Part shown: in pieces, positions 49,886 through 57,641 of the stretch
Numbering within the stretch: the stretch's first letter is position 1
Layout of the letters: each line of letters starts with the position of its first letter
From: Chitinophaga filiformis
GTDB lineage: Bacteria; Bacteroidota; Bacteroidia; Chitinophagales; Chitinophagaceae
Direction: 5' to 3'
NCBI RefSeq assembly: GCF_021646545.1
Contig: NZ_JAKIRP010000025.1
Location: 62,001 to 126,000, forward strand
Length of the DNA: 64,000 nucleotides
Program-made: the position numbers and the translations under genes
The notes under the pieces: model-generated
The model's database searches: none
The model's input: the letters and a program-made list of their open reading frames with translations, nothing else
What the model was told of the DNA's origin: nothing

Positions 49886-50482
49886 ATGTCAAACTCATCG
49901 CAAGCTCCCAGTCAGGTAAAAGCGAAACCATCCCCCAAGATAGCTGCCACCACTGTCAACATAATGACAGTTATTGACACCGATTACATCAAGGCGACAT
50001 ATGGGCCTAATCAACGCACAAAGGACAACCCACAGGGCCTTAACAAGCATGAAGGCATCACCATGATATGCCCTCACGCGAACTACGACGGGATCATTAA
50101 TAATGACTCAGCCCAAATCGTTTTCAAGGCAAATGTAGGAGACACTGTTTCTTTCTGGGGCCTTTCTTTGTCTGGTAATTCAGAAGATGCCGTTATTATC
50201 TACAACATATATCCTGTTGGCTCTAATCCGACAAATGTATTTAATCATTTCCACCAGGACAGGGAAAGCAGGACTGGTGCAGCAATACCTGATGAGAATA
50301 GCCAGGACGGTATACCAGCATTACACGTGTCTAAAGACTTTTATACCTTCGATAGTAAGGTAGCCAATAAAGGCACAGAAAGCATGGGTATAAGCTTTGC
50401 CTTATATACACTCGACGATACCAGAGAAAACCAGGTGTTTTATGGTTTCTACTGGTGGGATCCAACCATTGAGGTAAAATAG
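49886..50482 (+). CDS. PixA/AidA family inclusion-body-type protein
   Basis: 198 residues without signal peptide. The opening (NIMTVIDTDYIKATYGPNQ, then DNPQGLNKH), the middle VGDTVSFWGLSLSGNSEDAVIIYNIYP and the end FALYTLDDTRENQVFYGFYWWDPTIEV match the PixA/AidA family. Known members are PixA, a crystalline inclusion protein of Xenorhabdus, and AidA, a quorum-sensing controlled secreted protein of Burkholderia/Ralstonia. The exact role is unknown. Monocistronic with a strong terminator and a long upstream gap. Confidence 0.82.
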   Translation: MSNSSQAPSQVKAKPSPKIAATTVNIMTVIDTDYIKATYGPNQRTKDNPQGLNKHEGITMICPHANYDGIINNDSAQIVFKANVGDTVSFWGLSLSGNSEDAVIIYNIYPVGSNPTNVFNHFHQDRESRTGAAIPDENSQDGIPALHVSKDFYTFDSKVANKGTESMGISFALYTLDDTRENQVFYGFYWWDPTIEVK

Positions 50483-50523
50483 TCAGACTTATATCATAGC
50501 ACATATTGAAAGTTTTTATTACA

Positions 50524-50555
50524 GCAGTCCTCCTTATGCGGGACTGCTTTTTTAT
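50524..50555 (+). terminator. Terminator of the PixA/AidA-like gene
   Basis: GCAGTCC / GGACTGC with a ten-base loop followed by TTTTTT. Confidence 0.9.
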
Positions 50556-50620
50556 TATCTATCGTTGACGGATTTGTTCTATTTTTCCTTTCCGCACTCA
50601 TCTAATTTTGATAAAAAAAG

Positions 50621-50932
50621 ATGAAACGGACCATGCGTATGCTTTTAATTCCCCTGCTGCTCTTCCTGGTTGCCACCGGCTTTAGCACCCGCCATACCGG
50701 CGAAGGACAAACCCTCTACGAACAGCATTGCGCCCGCTGCCATGGGGCAGACGGTACAAGAGGAATGTTCGGGGCTAAGAACCTACAGAAAAGCCTGCTC
50801 CCGGATACGGCTATTGCCCTGCAGATCAGGAACGGCAAAAGGATCATGCCCCCTTTTAAAAAGAGGCTGACACCCGATCAGATAAACGAACTTACTACTT
50901 ACATTAAAACCCTTAGAAAACCTGCAATATGA
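50621..50932 (+). CDS. Class I c-type cytochrome, periplasmic
   Basis: 103 residues: signal segment (1-22), heme-attachment motif Cys37-Ala-Arg-Cys40-His41 and axial Met76 in GKRIMPPFKKRLT, the normal arrangement of a small cytochrome c. It shuttles electrons in the periplasm. Its stop overlaps the start of the DUF1772 gene as ATGA, which couples translation of the two. Confidence 0.9.
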   Translation: MKRTMRMLLIPLLLFLVATGFSTRHTGEGQTLYEQHCARCHGADGTRGMFGAKNLQKSLLPDTAIALQIRNGKRIMPPFKKRLTPDQINELTTYIKTLRKPAI

Positions 50933-51480
50933 CACCTGTAAAAACGACAAACATGTTTACTATCTCCTACATCGTTTTGATCATTACAGCGACGACAACC
51001 GCGCTGATCAGCGGGCTATTCTATGCATGGTCCTGTTCCGTTGTGCCAGGACTGGCACGCGTATCTGACGGCACTTATCTTGAAGCCATGCAACAGATCA
51101 ACAGGGCCATTCTGAATCCCGTGTTCTTTATGAGCTTTATAGGCACAGCCCTTCTTTTACCTCTGAGCACCTGGCTGCATTACGGCCCTGAACTGAATGC
51201 CCGTTTCTGGTTGTTACTACTGGCATCGATTGTTTACCTCGCAGGTACCTTTGGCGTGACGATGTTTGGTAATGTACCATTGAATGAAGCACTGGACGCA
51301 TTTAATTTATCGTCCGCCTCCGTAGAGGAACTCGCTACCCAGAGAGCAAGATTTGAAGGGCCCTGGAACAACCTGAATATCATTCGTACCATCGCCGGTG
51401 TGGCTGCCCTTGTCCTGATCATTCTGGCCTGCCTTAATCCTGTGGCAGAAACAACGCGTCCGCCTGTTGTGTACCGATAA
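50929..51480 (+). CDS. DUF1772 (anthrone-oxygenase-like) membrane protein
   Basis: 183 residues, four membrane segments. The family signature is ISGLFYAWSCSVVPGLARVSDGTYLEAMQQINRAI in the first third and the FGVTMFGNVPLNEALD block. Members include anthrone oxygenases of fungal polyketide pathways, and many bacterial ones of unknown role. The four-base overlap with the cytochrome c gene suggests a shared redox role (inference). Confidence 0.85.
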   Translation: MTPVKTTNMFTISYIVLIITATTTALISGLFYAWSCSVVPGLARVSDGTYLEAMQQINRAILNPVFFMSFIGTALLLPLSTWLHYGPELNARFWLLLLASIVYLAGTFGVTMFGNVPLNEALDAFNLSSASVEELATQRARFEGPWNNLNIIRTIAGVAALVLIILACLNPVAETTRPPVVYR

Positions 51481-51490
51481 GCTATTAATG

Positions 51491-51535
51491 CAACGAGGGC
51501 GTCTCGCTAAAAGCGGACGCCCCGTTGTTATTTAA
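51491..51535. terminator. Bidirectional terminator after the DUF1772 gene
   Basis: CAACG-GGGCGTC-CGC pairs with GCG-GACGCCC-CGTTG around TAAAA, only two bulged bases; TTATTT follows. Confidence 0.88.
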
Positions 51536-51548
51536 ATGAATGGGTTAG

Positions 51549-52946
51549 TTATTGTCGTAATGCCTCTATAGCGGCTATTGTTTTTGGCAGATCTTTTCCC
51601 AGCTTCCTGCTACCGTCTGCAGTGATCAGGTAGTTGTCTTCTATACGGATGCCTCCGAAGTCACGGTAAGCAGCTACCGTCTTGTAATCGATAAAGTTAC
51701 TGAGTTTATCTTCAGCTACCCAACGGTCGATCAGTTCAGGAATAACATACACACCAGGTTCCACTGTGAGCACAAATCCAGGCTGAAGTTCACGTCCGAG
51801 ACGCAGGGACTTCCAGCCAAATTCAGTACTCTTCTTTAACGTATCTGTATACCCTACATATTGTTCGCCCAGATCTTCCATGTCATGTACGTCCAGTCCC
51901 ATCATGTGACCAAGACCGCATTGGAAGAACAGGGTATGTGCACCGGCGGCTACTGCCTCTGCAGGGTCTCCTTTCATGAGCCCCAGTGTTTTCAGGCCTT
52001 CCACCAGTTTTATGCTTGCTTGTGTATGCACTTCTTTATACTGTATGCCTGGTCTCAACAGGCTTACTGCATGATCCAGCGAATCCAGCACCACCTGGTA
52101 TACCTCCCGCTGACGGGCAGTAAACTGTTTGCCTACCGGGAAAGTCCGTGTCAGGTCGCCGGCATAGTGCATTACGTTTTCTGCACCGGCATCACAGAGT
52201 ACCATCTGGCCTTCTGCTACCCGGTTGCCATGGAAGTGATTGTGCAGGATCTGTCCGTTGATGGTCAGGATGGTAGGATAGGATAACCGTCCGCCGCCTG
52301 CAAGCGCCGCTTCCTCTACTTTGGCGGCGATCTCATATTCCATCATGCCTGGCCGTGTATACTTGATAGCTGCAAGATGCATATCTGCACTGATAGAAAC
52401 CGCTTTCTCCAGTTCTGCTACTTCATGTTCATCTTTGATCTCTCGTTGAGAGATAACCGCTTTGATAAGGTCGAGCGAAGCATATTGCTGCAGGCTACCA
52501 ATGGGTTGCTGCAACCATTCTGACAACCTGATCTTATTCTCAGGACGGTAAGGAGGCAGGATATGTATACGGCGACCAGAAGCCTGGGCATTTTTTAACA
52601 CCTCTGCCAGCTGCGCATAAGGACGCGTTTTCGCAATATTAACTGCAGATGCAAGGTCCTGTAATGAAGGTAATGCGCCTGTCCAGATAATATCATCTAT
52701 ACCGGCTTCTCTTCCGAAGAGTGTCTCCTCGCCTGATTCTGTATCCAACACTACCGCCAGTCCCGGAATATCTATACCTGCGTAATAAATAAACGTACTG
52801 TCCTGACGGAAAGGATAGGTATTGTCGGCATAGTTCATGCTGCTGTCTTCATTCCCCATCAACAGGATGATCCCTTTTCCCACCTTCGCTGCCAGCTTTT
52901 GTCTGCGCTTGCTATAAACGAGTTTATCAAACAGATGTAAATGCAT
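51549..52946 (-). CDS. pepP: Xaa-Pro aminopeptidase (M24B)
   Basis: 465 residues: N-terminal creatinase-like domain with NYADNTYPFRQDSTFIYYAG and the pita-bread catalytic domain. The five metal ligands are all in place: Asp252 (LCDAGAE), Asp264 (YAGDLTRTFP), His347 (GLGHMMGLDVHD), Glu in LTVEPGVYVIPE and Glu in IRIEDNYL. It removes N-terminal residues preceding proline; cytoplasmic. Monocistronic, ending beside a shared bidirectional terminator. Confidence 0.93.
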   Translation of the reverse strand: MHLHLFDKLVYSKRRQKLAAKVGKGIILLMGNEDSSMNYADNTYPFRQDSTFIYYAGIDIPGLAVVLDTESGEETLFGREAGIDDIIWTGALPSLQDLASAVNIAKTRPYAQLAEVLKNAQASGRRIHILPPYRPENKIRLSEWLQQPIGSLQQYASLDLIKAVISQREIKDEHEVAELEKAVSISADMHLAAIKYTRPGMMEYEIAAKVEEAALAGGGRLSYPTILTINGQILHNHFHGNRVAEGQMVLCDAGAENVMHYAGDLTRTFPVGKQFTARQREVYQVVLDSLDHAVSLLRPGIQYKEVHTQASIKLVEGLKTLGLMKGDPAEAVAAGAHTLFFQCGLGHMMGLDVHDMEDLGEQYVGYTDTLKKSTEFGWKSLRLGRELQPGFVLTVEPGVYVIPELIDRWVAEDKLSNFIDYKTVAAYRDFGGIRIEDNYLITADGSRKLGKDLPKTIAAIEALRQ

Positions 52947-53021
52947 AGTCTTTAAAAATCTGCCACGAATTTAGTACTTAGATATCTAATTCCGTTTGTA
53001 TTAAAAATAAAAAAGTAGGCC

Positions 53022-54065
53022 TTACTGTTGTTGTGCTGCTTTTACAAGATCCAGGATCTGCTCATGATAATAAAAACTCTTTTTAAGATCAGTCATGTAC
53101 CTCGCCATGTTTTCCAGCACGATCACGCTTGTCTTTGTAGCGGGAAAATACACATTCATGGAAATAAAGCCTGGGGCCACACCAGTTACCGCCAGTTCAG
53201 GAATGGCGGTCTGTCGTGGGATCGTGATACCATAACCATAGTCGATCGTGCCGAATGTAAGATGCTCTCTGAAAGCATTTTCCTTCGGAGTGATCATCAG
53301 ACGATAAGTACTGTCAGACAGCAGCTTGCCGCCATGGAGAGCGTTATTCCATTTCACCATATCATCTCCTGAAGAGATCAATCCGCCGGCAGCTGCAAAA
53401 ACATCCAGCATACTCCGCTCCTTTTGCGGCTCGCCTTTTTCATTCAGCGTATATCCCTGCGCCAGGTGTTTGTACTGTTTAGTTCTTGGATGGAAACTAT
53501 GCTGCATACCACACTGTTTAAACAGGACCATACAAAGATCAGGGAAAGTCTGGCCGGAGGTTTTCTCTACTATCTGCGATAACAGGTCAAAGCTGATGAA
53601 GCCATATGCAAAACGGGAACCGGGTCGGTAAGCAAGTGGCTTATCCAGCGCCGTAATACCATGGGTATGTGTCAGCAGATGATGAATAGTAACGGTATCC
53701 GCCCATTTTTCCGGCAGGTCTGGCAGGTATTTGTGGATAGGATCATTCAGGTGAAGACGTCCTTTTTCCATCTCCTGCAATACGATCACGGCTGTGACCT
53801 GCTTACTGATGGAACCGATAATGAACTCCGTTTCAAGGGTAACCGGATGTTGCTGCTCAATATCGGCATAACCGGTAAATCTTCTGTAGAAGGTCCTGTT
53901 TTCGCTACTGACCACCACAATACCATTAAAGGGAGTTGTTGTACTGGCTGTCAGCAGGGAATCCAGTTTTCGGGAGAGGTTTCTCTGTGGTGTGGCTCTC
54001 AGTTGTGCGAATAAGTTGTTAAAAGAACATAAGAGGGCAATGAGGAAAAGGATGCGCCGGGTCAT
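53022..54065 (-). CDS. Secreted serine hydrolase of the beta-lactamase class C family
   Basis: 347 residues with a signal peptide (ends FAQ). The nucleophile motif is Ser85-Ile-Ser-Lys88. The second motif, normally Tyr-x-Asn, reads Tyr154-Gly-Phe, so the Asn is replaced, and the third motif (HGG) appears in NALHGGKLLSD, unlike the usual place. It could be an esterase or D-aminopeptidase-like enzyme rather than an antibiotic-cleaving one. The RDD gene at 54670-54155 lies upstream on the same strand, with about 90 bp between. Confidence 0.82.
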   Translation of the reverse strand: MTRRILFLIALLCSFNNLFAQLRATPQRNLSRKLDSLLTASTTTPFNGIVVVSSENRTFYRRFTGYADIEQQHPVTLETEFIIGSISKQVTAVIVLQEMEKGRLHLNDPIHKYLPDLPEKWADTVTIHHLLTHTHGITALDKPLAYRPGSRFAYGFISFDLLSQIVEKTSGQTFPDLCMVLFKQCGMQHSFHPRTKQYKHLAQGYTLNEKGEPQKERSMLDVFAAAGGLISSGDDMVKWNNALHGGKLLSDSTYRLMITPKENAFREHLTFGTIDYGYGITIPRQTAIPELAVTGVAPGFISMNVYFPATKTSVIVLENMARYMTDLKKSFYYHEQILDLVKAAQQQ

Positions 54066-54154
54066 TGAAATTGGAATTTATGCGGTGAGATTTAATGTGC
54101 TGCAAGTTCGAATTAATTATCTGGATTCATTCATCCACCGCAAAAAAATTTTTA

Positions 54155-54670
54155 TCAGAGCAGGTTCGCTTTATACATCACCCGCGTGTCCGACCATCTG
54201 TCATACAGACTTCTGCCCTTCTTATCCAGTAATATACTTAACAGATATACGAATACGATGAGCTGGGGTACTATCAGTACTACCATCACCCATAAAGGGA
54301 TATCCGCTCCCATCCGGTTGTAGTAAAACAACCAGTGTAAACCGGTATGCGCTATTTCCCAGGGCAGGAATTTCAGGATATTACGACGGATCACATCAGC
54401 TGTATGTTTTCCGGGGTCGTTGCTGACCACAACCAGGCCCATTACTCTCTTCCCTGGTGTGGCCCTGTAAGGGCCTTTTTCCCAGAGAACAAAGCAGGTT
54501 ACCGCGGGTATCGTCAGGGAGAGCATACCAAGCAATTGTCCGGCCAGCGGAGGCAGCGCAGCATCCGCAAGTCCTACCAATGTGGCAATCCCAAACAATA
54601 GCAGCGCATACAATATGATAAAGGAATAATCTATAAAAGCGGCAAGGCCGCGACGAATGATCAATCTCAA
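54155..54670 (-). CDS. RDD-family membrane protein
   Basis: 171 residues with three to four membrane segments and the RDD pattern: Arg-rich start (RLIIRRGLAAFIDYSFIILYALLL) with Asp14, then the second block ATPGKRVMGLVVVS. RDD proteins are of unclear role; some are Na+/H+ antiporters. Divergent from the GAF gene. Confidence 0.85.
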   Translation of the reverse strand: MRLIIRRGLAAFIDYSFIILYALLLFGIATLVGLADAALPPLAGQLLGMLSLTIPAVTCFVLWEKGPYRATPGKRVMGLVVVSNDPGKHTADVIRRNILKFLPWEIAHTGLHWLFYYNRMGADIPLWVMVVLIVPQLIVFVYLLSILLDKKGRSLYDRWSDTRVMYKANLL

Positions 54671-54837
54671 AATAAAAAGGGTTAAAAAGGGTCAGACATT
54701 ATTTACTTAAATATAATTTTTTCTCCTGTAATACAAGGGACATTCTACGATTGGCCTGAGCAGGTTCTGCTCATGTTTGCCTGAAAGCAAGCAAATTATG
54801 ACTAATTTTATACCGGTAAGATCAAGACAATAACAAC

Positions 54838-57192
54838 ATGAAACGGCATTCCTTTCCAGACAGTCCATTCCAGATACAACTGAGTTTTTTCCATATTGTT
54901 GAAGAACTGGAAAAACGGGCAGCGGGGCCGGAGGGTGAATCCACCATCCGTGCAAAGGCCTTGCTGGCAGAGGTAGCGCAATGCCCTGAACTGGTGGAGG
55001 GATTGACTACCTTCGAGCAGATTGAAAAGAACCAGGACCTCATCCACCGCCTGCTGGCTGATTACTTTCCCAAAGAGCTGACCCTGAATGAAATCAAAGC
55101 GATCAATCTTCCTTATACGGACCTCCTTTTTAACCATACAGAACGTTTTAAGAATATACTCAAAGCTGCAGGACCAGACTTTTCATTCAATATCAGGGAC
55201 TTCGACGAACACCAGTTCTATGTACTGAGCTGCTGCCTGATCCTGAATGAATTTTATGGCACCACGCTCGACTTCAGCAGGCCCTTGTTTTATGACATCC
55301 CTACGGCGGATGGCGTGATCAAACACTACCGGATATTATACAATGCTGATTTCCTGGATATTCTGCCCACTGAAAAGGCACTGACACTGACGGCTGATGA
55401 CATAGACCTTTTACTGGACAGTTATGATGACCTGGACCTATGGAAATCAAAGTTCCCGAAGGAAAGCTGGACATTGAAAGGCTTTGCCATCATGACCCTG
55501 TATGATGCCACGGTGGAGAATGCCGTATCTATCTTCAAGGAAAGATTACTGGGTATGAATGCTGCAGGTTTCGAGGAAAAGATGCAGTCCATCTTCCGCT
55601 CTATTTACCGCATACCTGACATAAAGGTCGGTTTTACACTTTATAACCAGGAGGAAGATCAGTTCTCCGCCAGCGATCCTTTCAGCCAGTATATGACCAG
55701 TTTCATCGTACAGGGGCAAGGTCATAAGGAAGCCCATATGCTCTTATGTTCCAGTTCTTATAACTGCCTGATAAAAAAGAAGGAATACTTTGCCATTTCT
55801 GATGTGGGCGAATTTATAACGGCTGATCCGGAGAACCTGCTGGGTAATTACTTCCACCAAAAAGGCATTAAGAGTTTTATACTGGCGCCCGTGGTAAAGA
55901 ACGGACAACTGTTAGGTGTACTGGAACTGCTTTCCCTGCGCACCAAAGAACTGAACAGCATTAATGCCAATAAGCTGGAAGTGGTCATGCCCTACCTCAC
56001 CGATACGATGGAGAGGTTGCTGGTGGAATTGCAGAACGAGATACAAGCCGTCATCCAGGAAAAATTTACCGCCATCCACAGCAGCGTATACTGGAAGTTC
56101 AGGGAGGAGGTGCAACAGTTGATCGCTCACCGGGAAGCACGCAAAGACTATGCATTGCAGGAAATCGTCTTTCCGGACGTATACCCGCTGTATGGACAGA
56201 TCGATATTAAAGGCTCGTCCGAGGTGCGCAACGCAAGTGTACAGCAGGACCTTCAATTGCAGATAAAGACACTATGCCCCCTCATAAAGCAGTTAAGCCA
56301 TCCGGAGTATGCGATGGCGCAACAGGAAGTTTCCGGCTGGACTTCCACCACAACGGGGCATTCCCCTCAACAAACTGAGGCCTTTGGGGCGGTACAGGAA
56401 CAACTACGGGATTATCTGATCGAGCTTTCGTTTCCGCTGAGAGCAGGAACGGAACAATACATTACGGCATACCTGGCCAGTGAAGTGCATCCGCTGTTAC
56501 AGCGATATGCCACTGACCCGCGGGTGCAGGCCTATTTCGCGGAAACCGACAAGGAAAAGGGCGCTTTCCATTTACAGCGGCGGAAGTATGAAACCACTAT
56601 TTCCAGCATCAATAACAAGTTATCCGACGTTATTGACCGGAATCAGACCACTGCCCAGACCTTATTCCCTCATTATTATGAGCGGTTCAAAACAGACGGT
56701 ATAGAGCATAACCTGTATATAGGCGCCTCTATCTCTCCCAAACAGGCCTTTAGCCTTCAAAAATTGTACGACCTCCGCCTATGGCAATTGCAGACGCTTT
56801 GTGAGATGGAAATAGCGCATCATCGCCTGAAAGCGGAACTCCCCTATCCCCTGGACGTCACCTCCCTGATCCTGGTCTACAATGCCACCATCGCTATCCG
56901 GTTCCGGATGGATGAGAAACGGTTTGATGTGGACGGGAGTTATAACGCGCGGTTTGAGATCGTGAAAAAACGGATAGACAAGGCCTTTATCAAGGATACT
57001 ACTGAGCGTATCACCCAGGCGGGAAAGATAACGATCGTTTTTTCCAGTAATATGGAAGAACAGGAATACCTCCGGTATATTAAAACCTTACAGTCGCAGA
57101 TGATCCTGGAAAATGACATTGAGCAATTTGATGTGGAGGACCTGCAGGGAGTATCAGGATTGAAGGCGATCCGGGTGAAGATTGTTCATTAG
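54838..57192 (+). CDS. Large cytoplasmic GAF-domain protein
   Basis: 784 residues. No signal peptide or membrane segments. A GAF domain is visible at about 300-400 (KKKEYFAISDVGEFI, NYFHQKGIKSFILAPVVKNGQLLGVLELLS). The flanks are helical: an N-terminal 250-residue region with Asp-rich helices and a long C-terminal helical region (about 400-720) that ends with an alpha/beta unit. No kinase, GGDEF or DNA-binding domain follows, so the output is unknown. The gene stands alone and is followed by a large repeat region. Confidence 0.75.
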   Translation: MKRHSFPDSPFQIQLSFFHIVEELEKRAAGPEGESTIRAKALLAEVAQCPELVEGLTTFEQIEKNQDLIHRLLADYFPKELTLNEIKAINLPYTDLLFNHTERFKNILKAAGPDFSFNIRDFDEHQFYVLSCCLILNEFYGTTLDFSRPLFYDIPTADGVIKHYRILYNADFLDILPTEKALTLTADDIDLLLDSYDDLDLWKSKFPKESWTLKGFAIMTLYDATVENAVSIFKERLLGMNAAGFEEKMQSIFRSIYRIPDIKVGFTLYNQEEDQFSASDPFSQYMTSFIVQGQGHKEAHMLLCSSSYNCLIKKKEYFAISDVGEFITADPENLLGNYFHQKGIKSFILAPVVKNGQLLGVLELLSLRTKELNSINANKLEVVMPYLTDTMERLLVELQNEIQAVIQEKFTAIHSSVYWKFREEVQQLIAHREARKDYALQEIVFPDVYPLYGQIDIKGSSEVRNASVQQDLQLQIKTLCPLIKQLSHPEYAMAQQEVSGWTSTTTGHSPQQTEAFGAVQEQLRDYLIELSFPLRAGTEQYITAYLASEVHPLLQRYATDPRVQAYFAETDKEKGAFHLQRRKYETTISSINNKLSDVIDRNQTTAQTLFPHYYERFKTDGIEHNLYIGASISPKQAFSLQKLYDLRLWQLQTLCEMEIAHHRLKAELPYPLDVTSLILVYNATIAIRFRMDEKRFDVDGSYNARFEIVKKRIDKAFIKDTTERITQAGKITIVFSSNMEEQEYLRYIKTLQSQMILENDIEQFDVEDLQGVSGLKAIRVKIVH

Positions 57193-57249
57193 GATGAACG
57201 GCCGCAGAACGGCTGCTGCTTCATAGCTCAGTCCCGCTTTGATTAGCAA

Positions 57250-57315
57250 CCCTCGCTTTTAACTGCATATTACTCCGTACATCCCTCGCTTTTAACTGGA
57301 TATAACGCCGTACAA
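57250..57315. repeat. 33-bp direct repeat, two copies
   Basis: CCCTCGCTTTTAACTG recurs at 57250 and 57283, followed in both by similar ATAT...CCGTACA ends. Copies are near identical in the first 16 bp and diverge slightly after. Confidence 0.8.
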
Positions 57316-57316
57316 G

Positions 57317-57400
57317 CAATGTTTCTCCGATGTTCATCTTACGTTCATCTTACGTTCAAAGACGTAAGATGAACGTAAGATGAACATCGGAGAAACATTG
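57317..57400. repeat. 39-bp perfect inverted repeat with 6-base loop
   Basis: Positions 57317-57355 are the exact reverse complement of 57362-57400. The arms begin CAATGTTTCTCCGATG and include an 11-bp tandem word (GTTCATCTTAC twice). As RNA it would form one very stable hairpin; as DNA it can extrude a cruciform. Confidence 0.95.
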
Positions 57401-57492
57401 TTTGTTCCTGATCATATCCTGATTGTATCGGACTATTCTCCTTGCTGCGAATACCCGTTTCAGGCAGACCCAGGCATTAGACGAAGACCGGA

Positions 57493-57523
57493 CGAACAAG
57501 CATCGAACAAGCGACGAAGAAGC
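57493..57523. repeat. 11-bp period repeat, three copies
   Basis: CGAACAAGC-AT, CGAACAAGC-GA and CGAAGAAGC follow one another every 11 bp. Confidence 0.75.
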
Positions 57524-57545
57524 GATATCGTTCAGATCCGCTCTT

Positions 57546-57582
57546 AAAAACATTATCCCATAGCGATCGCTACGGGATAATG
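57546..57582 (-). terminator. Terminator of the GH16 gene
   Basis: A 32-bp near-perfect palindrome (one mismatch pair; arms CATTATCCC and GGGATAATG around AGCGATCGCT), followed on the minus strand by TTTTTAAG. Confidence 0.8.
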
Positions 57583-57641
57583 CATGTAAATGGAGAGGGA
57601 AAAGCCAGTATACTATGGCGTCAAGCCTTTTGAAACTATAA

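Larger units (their letters stand above)
57193..57641. other. Repeat-rich convergent intergenic region
   Basis: About 450 bp between the GAF gene and the GH16 gene, with no convincing gene. It contains a 33-bp direct repeat, a 39-bp perfect inverted repeat, an 11-bp three-copy repeat and a 32-bp palindrome with a T-run, each listed separately. Confidence 0.75.

Noticed and set aside
57317..57400. Ordinary rho-independent terminator
   Set aside because: The stem is 39 bp with no T-run on either side; the T-run hairpin at 57546-57582 is a better terminator for the GH16 gene.
57356..57553. 65-codon minus-strand open frame
   Set aside because: It starts in an 11-bp repeat region and ends inside the long palindrome; no conserved-looking segment.
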